In this document: piece by piece, positions 1 through 12,590 of the stretch
Layout of the letters: each line of letters opens with the position of its first letter
How positions within the stretch are numbered: the stretch's first letter is position 1
Translations under genes and position numbers: made by a program
The notes under the pieces: model-generated
The model's input: only the letters and a program-made list of their open reading frames with translations
Databases searched by the model: none
What the model was told of the DNA's origin: nothing
NCBI RefSeq assembly: GCF_018446385.1
Contig: NC_055988.1
Coordinates: 166,554,837 to 166,618,836, forward strand
Source: Zingiber officinale
Lineage: Eukaryota; Streptophyta; Magnoliopsida; Zingiberales; Zingiberaceae
Direction: 5' to 3'
Length of the DNA: 64,000 nucleotides

Positions 1-520
1 CCGAAAAGAGGTGAACAAATACAGCTGTCTTCAACTACACTGAGATCAGACCAACTTGAGACCTGCACAAACAACATTATCAAATCAGGAAAAAAATAAA
101 GTCAGAGTATTAGAGACTTCATTCATATTGCCTAATTATGCTTTAATTTTGTTACTGGTACACAACTAAGAATCATATAGATTAGTCTACGTCAAAGATA
201 AGTCATCTCATATAAATTTTTGTTATACATCCAACTTCGCTCATTCTGCATTTTACCTGAATTCAACTGTTTAGTTAAACATTATTAAAAGTTACTATAG
301 ATAAATCTTATCATTGAGGACAAAACAAAAAACAACAGCTAATCAAAAAGACGGAACGCAATTAATCAACTATAATAAAATTATTTAAAGCTAACTTTAT
401 ATATAAAGTAAATGCATAATAATGAACTTAAGAATACCGAAAAGAAGTCAACAAATACAGCTGTCTTCAACTACACTGAGATCACGCCAAAATGAGACCT
501 GCACAAAAGAACATTATCAA
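1..520. repeat. Direct repeat pair about 436 bp apart
   Basis: Bases 1-84 reappear at 437-520 with a few substitutions; both begin CCGAAAAGA and include the phrase ACAGCTGTCTTCAACTACAC. The sequence between is AT-rich and non-coding. The pair could be tandem copies of a 436-bp unit cut by the window edge, or internal sequence of the CACTA element whose right end lies at 8710. No gene is visible here. Confidence 0.75.
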
Positions 521-540
521 TTCAGACAGTAATATTTGAA

Positions 541-969
541 TATTAACTTAAACAACTGATAAAATGGTGCACGGCGACAGGCATAAACAGTCCAGCCAAC
601 TGCCAAAATGGTGCACAGCGGCAGCCATACGCCGTCCAGCCATCGCCTAGCAACGGGCAGCCACACGCCGGCCAGGCAGCGGACTGCCGGAGGCCAGGCA
701 GAGGCTGCCGGAGGCAAGGCAGCCCCTGCCGGAGGCCAGGCAGCCCCTGCCGGAGGCCAGGCAGCCCCTGCCGGAGGCCAGGCAGCCCCTGCCGGAGGCC
801 AGGCAGTGGCTGCCGCCGCTGGCCAGGCAGCAGCTGCCGCCGCCAGCCATCGCCGTCATCGGTCGGAGATGTGGCCGAAACCTGGAAATCGCAGATGGGA
901 AGAAGGGGGAACGGGGGAGAGAGAGGAAAGAAAAGAGAGAAGGGAAAAAGAATCGGGTTGGGAATTAGA
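541..969. other. GC-rich insert with open frames on both strands
   Basis: This GC-rich block interrupts AT-rich repeat sequence and is dominated by the minisatellite at 673-846. The flank at 880-980 is purine-rich and looks like a plant 5' leader. Frames stay open on both strands only because the 21-bp repeat lacks stop codons in several frames, so I do not call a gene. It might be a fragment of host DNA captured by the surrounding transposon. Confidence 0.4.
673..846. repeat. 21-bp GC-rich minisatellite
   Basis: Tandem copies of a 21-bp unit, CCTGCCGGAGGCCAGGCAGC plus one base, run head to tail. The central four or so copies are identical and those at both ends are diverged. Because 21 is a multiple of three, all frames stay in register and give false repetitive peptides rich in Ala-Gly-Gln or Leu-Pro-Gly. 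Confidence 0.9.
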
Positions 970-1118
970 TCTAGGGTTTTTAGGAACAAATATTTTTTGT
1001 TCCCAATTTCGTCCCTAAAATTGGGACGAATTTCTGGATTCGTCCCAAATTTTGGGACGAATCCAAGATTCGTCCCAAAACTTAAAATAATTTTAAAAAA
1101 ATTAAATCAAAGACCGAA

Positions 1119-4100
1119 AGCTTATATCTTGACCTAGAGACAACGGAATTTGATGAAACAAGTTTCTATACGTTCGTATCGTTGCCCTGATCGTAAATAT
1201 GTCAAAAAACATATTTTTTAAATAATATTTTAAGTGATTCAAATTTTTAATACCAAATTAGGTCAAATTGGAATTAAAAATTTCCAAAAATAAAAATATA
1301 TGGTAAAAAATATTTTTATGGATATATTTACGATCAGGACAATGATACGAACGCATAGAAATTTGTTTCATCAAATTCTGATGTCTCTAGGTAGATAATT
1401 TTTAATACATATATAGGTTGCTATTAACTAAAAAGGTGTTGTGTAGTGAACGGTTGTAAATTAGTGTCTGAAAGCTTATATCTTGACCTATAGACATCGG
1501 AATTTGATGAAATAAGTTTCTATGCATTTGTATCATTGCCCTGATCGTAAATATGTCACCAAATATATTTTTTAAATAATATTTTAAGTGATTCAAATTT
1601 TTAATACCAAATTAGGTCAAATTGGAATTAAAAAATTCCAAAAATAAAAATATTTGGTAAAAAATATTTTTATGGATATATTTACGATCAGGACAACGAT
1701 ACGAACACATAGAAATTTATTTCATCAAATTCTGATGTCTCTAGGTCCGTATATAAGGCGCCCCATTTTGTTTTTTTTTTAAAGATATTTAAATTTTTGG
1801 GACGAATCTCTGGATTCGTCCCAAATTTTGGGACGAATCCAGAGATTCGTCCCAAAACTTAAATTAATTTAAAATAAATTAAATCAAAGACCGAAAGCTT
1901 ATATCTTGACCTAGAGACATCGGAATTTGATGAAACAAGTTTCTATGTGTTCGTATCGTTGCCCTGAACATAAATATATCACAAAACATATTTTTTAAAT
2001 AATATTTTAAGTGATTCAAATTTTTAATACCAAATTAGGTCAAATTGGAATTAAAAAATTCCAAAAATAAAAATATTTGGTAAAAATTATTTTTATGGAT
2101 ATATTTACGATCAGGACAATGATACGAACGCATAAAAATTTATTTCATCAAATTCCGATGTCTCTAGGTCCGTATATAAGGCGTCCAATTTTGTTTTTTT
2201 TTTAAAGATATTTAAATTTTTGGGACGAATCTCTGGATTCGTCCCAAATTTTGGGACGAATCCAGAGATTCATCCCAAACTTTGGGACGAATTCCTGGAT
2301 TCGTCCCAAATTTCGGGACGAATCCAGGATTCGTCCCAAAACTTAAAATAATTTTAAAAAAAATAAATCAAAGATCGAAAGCTTATATCTTGACCTAGAG
2401 ACATCGGAATTTGATTAAACAAGTTTCTATGCGTTTGTATCATTGCCCTGATCGTAAATATGTCACAAAACATATTTTTTAAATAATATTTTAAGTGATT
2501 CAAAATTTTAATTCCAAATTAGGTCAAATTTGAATTAAAAAATTCCAAAAATAAAAATATTTCGTAAAAAATATTTTTATGGATATATTTATGATCAGGA
2601 CAATGATACGAACGCAAAGAAATTTGTTTCATCAAATTCTGATGTCTCTAGGTAGATAATTTTTAATACATATATAGGTTGCTATTAACTAAAAAGGTGT
2701 TGTGTAGTGAACGGTTGTAAATTAGTGTCTGAAAGCTTATATCTTGACCAATAGACATCAGAATTTGATGAAACAAGTTTCTATGCGTTCGTATCATTGC
2801 CCTGATCGTAAATATGTCACCAAATATATTTTTTAAATAATATTTTAAGTGATTCAAATTTTTAATACCAAATTAGGTTAAATTGGAATTAAAAAATTCT
2901 AAAAATAAAAATATTTGGTAAAAAATATTTTTATGGATATATTTATGATCAGTACAATGATACGAATGCATAGAAATTTATTTTATCAAATTCCGATGTC
3001 TCTAGGTCCGTATATAAGGCGCCCCATTTTGTTTTTTTTTTAAAGATATTTAAATTTTTGGGACGAATCTCTGGATTCGTCCCAAATTTTGGGACGAATC
3101 CAGAGATTCATCCCAAACTTTGGGATGAATTCCTGGATTCGTCCCAAATTTTGGGACGAATCCAGGATTCGTCCTAAAACTTAAATTAATTTAAAATAAA
3201 TTAAATCAAAGACCGAAAGCTTATATCTTGACCTAGAGACATTGGAATTTGATGAAACAAGTTTCTATGCGTTCGTATCGTTGCCCTGAACGTAAATATA
3301 TCACAAAACATATTTTTTAAATAATATTTTAAGTGATTCAAATTTTTAATACCAAATTAGGTCAAATTGGAATTAAAAAATTCCAAAAATAAAAATATTT
3401 GGTAAAAATTATTTTTATGGATATATTTATGATCAGGACAATGATACGAACACATAGAAATTTATTTCATCAAATTCCGATGTCTCTAGGTCCGTATATA
3501 AGGCGTCCAATTTTATTTTTTTTTAAAGATATTTAAATTTTTGGGACGAATCTCTGGATTTGTCCCAAATTTTGGGACGAATCCAGGATTCGTCCCAAAA
3601 CTTAAAATAATTTAAAAAAAATTAAATCAAAGACCGAAAGCTTATATCTTGACCTAGAGACATCGGAATTTGATGAAACAAGTTTCTATGCGTTTGTATC
3701 GTTGCCCTGATCCTAAATATGTCACCAAACATATTTTTTAAATAATATTTTAAGTGATTCAAATTTTTAATTCTAAATTAGGTCAAATTAGAATTAAAAA
3801 ATTCCAAAAATAAAAATATTTGGTAAAAAATATTTTTATGGATATATTTATGATCAGGACAATGATATGAACGCATAGAAATTTGTTTCATCAAATTCTG
3901 ATGTCTCTAGGCAGATATTTTTTAATACATATATAGGTTGTTATTAACTAAAAAGGTGTTGTGCAGTGAACGGTTGTAAATTAGTGTCTGAAAGCTTATA
4001 TCTTGACCTATAGACATCAGAATTTGATGAATCAAGTTTCTATGTGTTCATATCATTGGCCTGATCATAAATATGTCACCAAACATATTTTTTAAATAAT

Positions 4101-7100
4101 ATTTTAAGTGATTCAAATTTTTAATACCAAATTAGGTCAAATTGGAATTAAAAAATTTCAAAAATAAAAATATTTGGTAAAAATTATTTTTATGGATATA
4201 TTTACGATCAGAACAATGATACGAACGTATAGAAATTTATTTCATCAAATTTCGATGTCTCTAGGTCCGTATATAAGGCATCCCATTTTGTTTTTTTTTT
4301 AAAGATATTTAAATTTTTGGGACGAATCTCTAGATTCGTCCCAAATTTTGGGACGAATCCAGAGATTCATCCCAAATTTTGGAACGAATCCAGAGATTCG
4401 TCCCAAAACTTAAAATAATTTTAAAAAAATTAAATCAAAGACCGAAAGCTTATATCTTGACCTAGAGACATCGGAATTTAATGAAACAAGTTTCTATGCA
4501 TTCGTATTGTTGCCCTGATCGTAAATATGTCACAAAACATATTTTTTAAATAATATTTTAATTGATTCAAATTTTTAATACCAAATTAGGTTAAATTGGA
4601 ATTAAAAAATTCTAAAAATAAAAATATTTGGTAAAAAATATTTTTATGGATATATTTATGATTAGGACAATGATACGAACGCATAGAAATTTGTTTCATC
4701 AAATTTTGATGTCTCTAGGTAGATATTTTTTAATACATATATAGGTTGCTATTAGCTAAAAAGGTGTTGTGCAGTGAACGGTTGTAAATTAGTGTCTGAA
4801 AGCTTATATCTTGACCTATAGACATCAGAATTTGATTAAACAAGTTTCTATGCGTTCGTATCGTTGCCCTGATCGTAAATATGTCACCAAACATATTTTT
4901 TAAATAATATTTTAAGTGATTCAAATTTTTAATACCAAATTAGGTTAAATTAGAATTAAAAAATTCCAAAAATAAAAATATTTGGGAAAAAATATTTTTA
5001 TGGATATATTTACGATAAGGACAATGATATAAATGCATAGAAATTTATTTCATCAAATTCTGATGTCTCTAGGTCCGTATATATGGCGCCCCATTTTGTT
5101 GTTTTTTAAAGATATTTAAATTTTTGGGACGAATCCAGAGATTCGTCCCAAACTTTGGGATGAATTCCTGGATTCGTCCCAAAGTTTGGGACGAATCCAG
5201 GATTCGTCCCAAAACTTAAATTAATTTAAAATAAATTAAATCAAAGACCGAAAGCTTATATCTTGACCTAGAGACATCGGAATTTGATGAAACAAGTTTC
5301 TATGCGTTCGTATCATTGCCCTGAACGTAAATATGTCACAAAACATATTTTTTAAATAATATTTTAAGTGATTCAAATTTTTAATACCAAATTAGGTCAA
5401 ATTGGAATTAAAAAATTTCGAAAATAAGAATATTTGGTAAGAATTATTTTTATGGATATATTTACGATCAGGACAATGATACGAACACATAGAAATTTAT
5501 TTCATCAAATTCTGATGTCTCTAGGTCCGTATATAAGGCGTCCAATTTTGTTTTTTTTTTAAAGATATTTAAATTTTTGGGACGAATCCAGGATTCGTCC
5601 TAAAACTTAAAATAATTTTAAAAAAATTAAATCAAAGACCGAAAGCTTATATCTTGACCTAGAGACATCAGAATTTGATGAAACAAGTTTCTATGCGTTC
5701 GTATCGTTGCCCTGATCGTAAATATGTCACAAAAAATATTTTTTAAATAATATTTTAAGTGATTCAAATTTTTAATACCAAATTAGGTCAAATTGGAATT
5801 AAAAAATTCCAAAAATAAAAATATTTGGTAAAAAATATTTTTATCGATATATTTACGATCAGGACAATGATACGAATGTATAGAAATTTATTTCATTAAA
5901 TTCTAATGTCTCTAGGTAGATATTTTTTAATACATATATAGGTTGCAATTAACTAAAAAGGAGTTGTACAGTGAACGGTTGTAAATTAGTGTCTGAAAGC
6001 TTATATCTTGACCTATAGACATCGGAATTTGATGAAACAAGTTTCTATGCATTCGTATCATTGTCCTGATCGTAAATATGTCACTAAACATATTTTTTAA
6101 ATAATATTTTAAGTGATTCAAATTTTTAATACCAAATTAGGTCAAATTGGAATTAAAAAATTCCAAAAATAAAAATATTTGGTAAAAAATATTTTTATGG
6201 ATATATTTACGATCAGGACAATGATACGAACGCATAAAAATTTATTTCATCAAATTCCGATGTCTCTAGGTCTGTATATAAGGCGTCCCATTTTGTTTTT
6301 TTTTTAAAGATATTTAAATTTTTGGGACGAATCTCTGGATTCGTCCCAAATTTTGGGACGAATCCAGAGATTCGTCCCATACTTTGGGATGAATTCCTGG
6401 ATTCATCCCAAATTTTGGGACGAATCCAGAATTTCGTCCCAAAACTTAAAATAATTTTAAAAAAATTAAATTAAAGACCGAAAGCTTATATCTTGACCTA
6501 GAGACATCGGAATTTGATGAAACAAATTTCTATGTGTTCGTATTGTTGCCCTGATCGTAAATATGTCACAAAACATATTTTTTAAATAATATTTTTAGTG
6601 ATTCAAATTTTTAATACCAAATTAGGTCAAATTGGAATTAAAAAATTCCAAAAATAAAAATATTTCGTAAAAAATATTTTTATGGATATATTTACGATCA
6701 GGACAATGATACGAACGCATAGAAATTTGTTTCATCAAATTCTGATGTCTCTAGGTAGATATTTTTTAATACATATATAGGTTGCTATTAGCTAAAAAGG
6801 TGTTGTGCAGTGAACAGTTGTAAATTAGTGTCTGAAAGCTTATATCTTGACCTATAGACATCGGAATTTGATAAAACAAGTTTCTATGCGTTCGTATCGT
6901 TGCCCTGATCGTAAATATGTCACCAAGAATATTTTTTAAATAATATTTTAAGTGATTCAAATTTTTAATACCAAATTAGGTCAAATTGGAATTAAAAAAT
7001 TCCAAAAATAAAAATATTTGGTAAAAATTATTTTTATGGATATATTTACATTAAGGACAATGATATGAACGTATAAAAATTTATTTCATCAAATTCCGAT

Positions 7101-8345
7101 GTCTCTAGGTCCGTATATAAGGCGTCCCATTTTGTTTTTTTTTTAAAGATATTTAAATTTTTGGGACGAATCTCTGGATTCGTCCCAAACTTTGGGACGA
7201 ATTCCTGGATTCGTCCCAAATTTTGGGACGAATCCAGGATTCGTCCCAAAACTTAAATTAATTTAAAATAAATTAAATCAAAGACCGAAAGCTTATATCT
7301 TGACCTAAAGACATCGAAATTTGATGAAACAAGTTTCTATGCGTTCGTATCATTGCCCTGATCCTAAATATGTCACCAAACATATTTTTTAAATAATATT
7401 TTAAGTGATTCAAATTTTTAATACCAAATTAGGTTAAATTGGAATTAAAAAATTCCAAAAATAAAAATATTTGGTAAAAAATATTTTTATTGATATATTT
7501 ATGATCAGGACAATGATACGAATGCATAGAAATTTATTTCATCAAATTCCGATGTCTCTAGGTCTGTATATAAGGCGTCCCATTTTGTTTTTTTTTAAAG
7601 ATATTTAAAATTCGTCCCAAAACTTAAATTAATTTAAAATAAATTAAATCAAAGACCGAAAGCTTATATCATGACCTAGAGACATCAGAATTTGATGAAA
7701 TAAGTTTCTATGCATTCGTATCGTTGCCCTGAACGTAAATATTTCACAAAACATATTTTTTAAATAATATTTTAAGTGATTCAAATTTTTAATACCAAAT
7801 TAGGTCAAATTGGAATTAAAAAATTCCAAAAATAAAAATATTTGGTAAAAATTATTTTTATGGATATATTTACGATCAAGACAATGATACGAACGCATAG
7901 AAATTTATTTCATCAAATTCTGATGTCTCTAGGTCCGTATATAAGGCGTCCAATTTTGTTTTATTTTATTTTTTTATAATTAAATTGTTGGGACGAATCT
8001 CTGGATTCGTCCCAAAACTAAAAATAATTTTAAAAAATAAAATTAAAGACCGAAAGCTTATATCTTGACCTTGAGACATTAGAATTTGATGAAACAAATT
8101 TCTATGCATTCGTATCATTGTCCTGATCGTAAATATATCCATAAAAATATTTTTTACCAAATATATTTATTTTTGGAATTTTTAATTCCAATTTGACCTA
8201 ATTTGGTATTAAAAATTTGAATCACTTAAAATATTATTTAAAAAATATGGATGGTGACATATTTACGATCAAGTTAATGATACGAATGCATAGAAACTTG
8301 TTTCATCAAATTCCGATGTCTCTAGGTCAAGATATAAGCCTTCGA
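1119..8345. repeat. Array of about 18 palindromic 290-bp units
   Basis: Each unit starts near AGCTTATATCTTGACCTAGA and ends near TGATGTCTCTAGGT. Its two outer arms of about 70 bp are inverted complements, and the loop holds a second, smaller palindrome around CAAATTAGGTCAAATT. Unit starts lie near 1119, 1471, 1897, 2379, 2732, 3218, 3637, 3989, 4447, 4800, 5246, 5641, 5997, 6481, 6837, 7287, 7659 and 8050. Two linker types occur: about 60 bp containing GAACGGTTGTAAATTAG (six times), or one carrying GGGACGAAT palindromes. Higher-order periods are near 1260 and 810-840 bp. The last unit is inverted relative to the rest and has the longest arms. Recurrent 64-residue open frames here are by-products. 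Confidence 0.88.
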
Positions 8346-8697
8346 TATTTGATTGTCTTTTTTTAAAAATAATACCATTTTTGGAACAAATCCTGGATTC
8401 GTCCCAGATTTTGGGACGAATCCTGGATTCATCCCAGATTTTGGGATGAATTCTGAATTCGTCCCAGAATTTGGGACGAAAGCAGTATTTGTCCCAAAAT
8501 CTGGGACGAATTCTGAATTCGTTCCAGATTTGGCGACGAATTTAGCAACGAAATTTTTTCTTGTTGCAAATTTGAAACAAATTTTTTTTGTTGCAATTTT
8601 CGTTGGTTATTTGGGTCGAAATTTGTTTTCGACCCTAAATTTGTCGCAATTTTGGGACGAATAATTTTTGTTCCAAATATTTGTCCCCAAATTTATG

Positions 8698-8710
8698 TTT
8701 TTTTGTAGTG
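8698..8710. repeat. CACTA terminal inverted repeat (right end)
   Basis: TTTTTTTGTAGTG followed by host LTR sequence starting TCTTCTC. This is the diagnostic terminus of the superfamily. The expected 3-bp target duplication cannot be confirmed because the left end is not in the window. Confidence 0.85.
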
Positions 8711-9025
8711 TCTTCTCATCTGCTTGGATTCACTCACCAGGACTTTCACCTAGCTTCACTCACTAGGGTTTCCTTTTGCCTGGCTTCACTCACTAGGACT
8801 TTCACCTACCTTCACTCACTAGGATTTTCAGTCAAGTATCCAGTCAACCTTGGCCTACTTGACTCTCCTTCACAATCTCCCCACATGAACAATTGCACCT
8901 GCAATGTTCATGTGTTGTCTACAAGTATTGTCAAACATCGAAACCAAATCATCAAGACTCGAGCTTGACTCACTTCAAGCCCAGTCAAACAGGTCAACCT
9001 TGACCTAGGGAATATTGCACCAACA
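8711..9025 (-). mobile_element. LTR fragment, minus strand, truncated by the CACTA insertion
   Basis: On the minus strand this begins TGTTGGTGCAATATTCCC at 9025 and runs into repeats of a CCTAGTGAGTGAAG phrase before the CACTA end. It is a relative of the LTR of the gag-only element at 45755-52574, sharing the TGTTGGTGCAA start, the GGTCAAGGTTGACCT phrase and the gtcctggtgagtgaag tandem repeats. About four diverged repeats of roughly 37 bp lie at 8720-8830. Confidence 0.65.
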
Positions 9026-12000
9026 TAGATGATATCTAATGTAATGTGGGAATAGGGGTCACCAAATGGCAAATCTCTAGTCAGGTAATACAAAAAGGGG
9101 TATACAAATGATCTAAGCTCTAGACTAGTGCAAATCAAAGAAGGGGTAAACTGGATATCATGTCCACCAACTTTGGTGGAGTAGGTCAGATCGTCAACCT
9201 TCTCGAGGTTGTTGAAGAACTAAGCACATAGGTCCTGATTTACTGCATGACTGCAATAGACTAGTTTTGTCACGCCCCCAGAGGAGCCCTTACCGAAAAA
9301 TTTTGGCAGCATCTCCCCTGTATGGGTGACAATCTGAGGCATACATACATACATAATACATCAGTCACATATGGTTGGAATAGAATTTACACAACCACGC
9401 AGTTATATAATCAGCCCACTCGGCTGGAACAGAAATAAACACAGCGGAAATCACAAACAACGATCACAAAACACAAGACAACTAACTGCGAGTCGGCTCG
9501 GCTTGACACAATAATATCAAACCAAATACAAGAGAACATAAATACAAAAACAAGTACAAAACCAAAACACAAATAGCATATAGAATACCAAAACCATAAG
9601 ATCGTCCTCAAATGTGACGTGGAACTGGCAGACAGGATCTCCAGGCGACTCTATAAATCCTTTACCTGCTATTTGGTGAAATTACCAATATACGGGGTGG
9701 TGAGTATAAAGACTCAGCGGGTAATAGACAGATAGTGCATGAGTATAGTAAAGAACTAGAGATGCAAAGGTATACAGTCTCGTATGGAAATAGCAGATAC
9801 TACAGTGATATCATAATAAGTGTCCATACCTGAAACCATATCCTAGGCTAGTAGTAAAAGGTAAAGTGTAGGAAAGTCCTGCTACAGTACTGCTCATAAC
9901 TACATGGTATCGTGTGAGGTATATACATGTCAACAGTAAGTAAGTCAGTGTCTAAACACATATCACAGGTATAAATCTCAACCTATGTAAGCATAACAGC
10001 ATAAATAAACAACAACAGCATAAGCTAGTAACAGCAGCATAGATAAACAACAACATCATAAGTAAACAACCAGCAGATATAATAACAACAGCGTATGTAC
10101 GGATGGTCACCCCGCCCACCTCTCTGCACCATGACCCCTGTATGGTCGAGAGGCCGGATCGATGACAACTGTACCACTCAAAGGCCGCCACTACTCTCGA
10201 GTGACCGGATGGACAGGTGCATAGTAGCTGAATAGCTACGTCTGCGACGGGGGTCCCTGTTGCCCGCGACTCCAGCTATCACTACCCATGAGTGTGCGAG
10301 TGGGGGCACGACAGGACAAGCGGCACGCTCCAGCTACCACTACCCATGAGTGGCCGAGCGTGCGGCCCAAGCCATTGATCGTCTCAACCACAAGGGAGCC
10401 AAGGTCGCCGGCAATGCATGCAATGACATAATGCGAACAATGCAACAGTCATCATATATATATAAACAGAAATAGGTATGCTACATGAAGCCAGCATGCT
10501 CAGTAAGGTGTGTAAATAAACAGCAAACCAAAGCATGTAAACATGGTATCAAGTGCCCATATATCCAATACCTAATATCTAATGTCTGGTATCTGATACC
10601 TAGTAATATAGTATCCGCTAAATATCATCGATAGCAACAAGAGACTGTATAGAAACAGACATGAGTAGCTCAAAGATTGAGTGGAAGTATCAAGCGCAGG
10701 AAAAATAAGAGTGGAGTCAAGATAAATATAGTAGTCATCTAAACATATAGCTCATGCACTAAGATCAATGTACTAAAGAGATAAAGCAAGAAGTACCCGC
10801 CTGTATCTGTCGATCGTACTAAAACAATCCCACGTCGAGACGCTCATCTTGAACCAACGTCCTGCAAATCATATAATATGTAGTTTAGTCAATCCCGTAT
10901 GCAACAACTAGCTAAACCTAAAGCCCAATTCCAAATAGATACACCTATTCCCTTTAATCACGTTAGGGTTTTATTTATAACAACTCTAATACATTCATGA
11001 ATTGATCCATATGTTGATTCTCTCTCAATTACATCCTTCACCCATAGAGGAGATCCACCTAATTAATATCATCCTCAATTTAATGATTTAATAAATCACA
11101 ATTTCATTTCAACTAATAAACCCAATGCAATTTAATCAACACATCACAACTAAAATCCAACTTCTAATCATTTAATCCTTTAACTCAACTATCAAGTTAA
11201 GCATCATAAATCCAATACAACTATCAATCACTGTCCATTAAACTATAATTCAATGTAATTGACAACTAAATAAATAGTTACCCCATCATCCAAATATTCA
11301 TAAGGGACAGAAAAACAGAAAACCTCCCATCCGTTCAAAAATCCAAGAAAACATCATCAACTCACATATCCAAAACAAAGTTCCAGAACTCACCGAGAAC
11401 CACACCAGTACAGAAATTCCCCATCATCATATAGACGCACATTAAAACAAACGAAGAAATCTGACATTTGTAATAATCGATCACACAACCGAACTCAACA
11501 TCCCAAGCAGAGTATGAAATCGAATCCACACAACTCTAACACTAAGAGTAACTTCCCTCAAGCCAAATCTGATATCTCTTAACATTCGACAACAATTTGA
11601 TGACCTCGCTCATGGCTATCAAGAAACCAGCGGCGGCTCCTGTACAGAGGAAGGAAACATACTCGGTTTAGGGCAGAGGGTGGCAATGGAATATGGCAAC
11701 AAAAGAATCGAAAGAGAGGAGAAGTTAACCCTAGCACATCCCCCCCTACCCGTGGCAATGGCACCCGACGATAAGGCGGCGTCGGGTAGCAGTCGAGTGG
11801 ACGACGATGTGGACACGAGACTAGGACATGGGAGGATGCTAGCTTCGGCCTTCTTGGTTCCAAATCTTCGACAAAGGAGAGGCAAAGGTGGCTAAATTGG
11901 GGTTGGTAGTGGGTTGGATGACGCTGACAATGAGGCTCGCAGCAATCGTCACAGCTTTGCCCGTCGACATTCGACGGAGAGGGCACAAGATAGGGGATAG

Positions 12001-12590
12001 AAGGAGGCGTGCGCGGTGACGTGAATCGGGGTCGGGGGTGGTCATCGGCGATGAAGAGCAGCTGGGCGAGGGAGAGGCAGCGGTGAGGTGGAGAGCGTGA
12101 GAGGTGGGCTTGGGTTGGAGAATAAGAAGAATTAGGTTTTATATATATCTAACTTAGGTTTAGTAAATTAAACCATAAGTTAATTCCTCAATCAACTCCC
12201 ACAAAAGGGATATTCCAAACAGGCTTTTCCCGTGCCTATTATTTCATCCCCGTAAACTACCTCATACGAGCTCCAATTAAATCCCAGAAAATTTCTAAAA
12301 ATTCCTGAAAAACCTAATAAGATTATTTATCAAATAACCTTATTATTTAATTATTATTTGGGCACCGTATTTTACAAGTTTACTAAGTTGATAGTGCTCT
12401 ATCATCTGGACCGTAGGCTGACAAAACTGAGCAAAAAATGCCCTATTCAAGTACCAAGGTATAATAGTGGTAAACTTATGTCTAGTGAACTCAATCCTAT
12501 GCCGCTATGAGGGGAACCTAGGATCGGTGGAAGGTATGCTAGCGGGAGCAGGATCAATGTTTTGGCGTTTCCTATTTCGATTCAAGCAAT
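8930..12590 (-). pseudogene. Degenerate plant retroelement ORF, split by a solo LTR
   Basis: On the minus strand the segments 12590-12382 and 9267-9026 form one reading frame once the solo LTR at 9268-12376 and one copy of its 5-bp target duplication are removed. The translation reads through phrases such as AFFAQFCQPTVQ and FTPSLICTSLELRSF. It resembles the 'putative plant transposon protein' region of Ty3-gypsy elements; this is recognition from memory of the family style. At least two in-frame stops show it is dead. A second LTR interrupts its C-terminal side at 9025. Confidence 0.5.
9268..12376 (-). mobile_element. Solo LTR, 3.1 kb, TSD AGTTT
   Basis: Bounded by TGTCACGCCCCC at the left and CCGTATTTTACA at the right, flanked on both sides by AGTTT (9263-9267 and 12377-12381). 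No gag, pol, primer-binding site or second LTR is present, so this is a solo LTR left by recombination. Minus orientation is favoured because a TATATATATAAAACC box lies on that strand near 12136-12150, followed by a pyrimidine-rich leader. Open frames between 11579 and 12045 fall in that leader and show no recognisable domain. Its removal restores a reading frame across the insertion site. Confidence 0.85.

Larger units (their letters stand above)
970..8710. mobile_element. CACTA (En/Spm) element, right part, with subterminal repeats
   Basis: The right end is TTTTTTTGTAGTG at 8698-8710, the inverse complement of the classic CACTACAAAAAAA terminus. Inside it lie many short motifs of the type GGGACGAATCC paired with GGATTCGTCCC, the sort of subterminal palindromes that CACTA transposases bind. 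No transposase-like reading frame and no left terminus are visible, so the left boundary is only where the motifs begin; the element may start before the window. It sits inside a minus-strand LTR fragment that resumes at 8711. Probably non-autonomous. Confidence 0.75.

Noticed and set aside
608-1018. 136-residue open frame with Ala-Gly-Gln repeats
   Set aside because: It is the translation of the 21-bp minisatellite; equally long frames exist on the other strand, and there is no domain or splice context.
1402-7000. Five near-identical 64-residue minus-strand open frames
   Set aside because: They fall at the same place in the palindromic repeat unit and are conserved only because the repeat is; AT-rich composition and lack of any motif argue against a peptide gene.
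1119-8345. CRISPR-like array
   Set aside because: Units are hundreds of bases long, palindromic, with repeated rather than unique spacers, in a plant nuclear setting.
8353-8664. 103-residue frame with repeated GTNPGFVPDFG phrases
   Set aside because: The peptide repeat is a translation of the GGGACGAATCC subterminal motifs of the CACTA element.
11579-12045. 135-residue minus-strand frame with Cys-rich and Pro-rich stretches
   Set aside because: Lies in the leader part of a solo LTR, overlaps several other frames on both strands, and has no recognisable domain.
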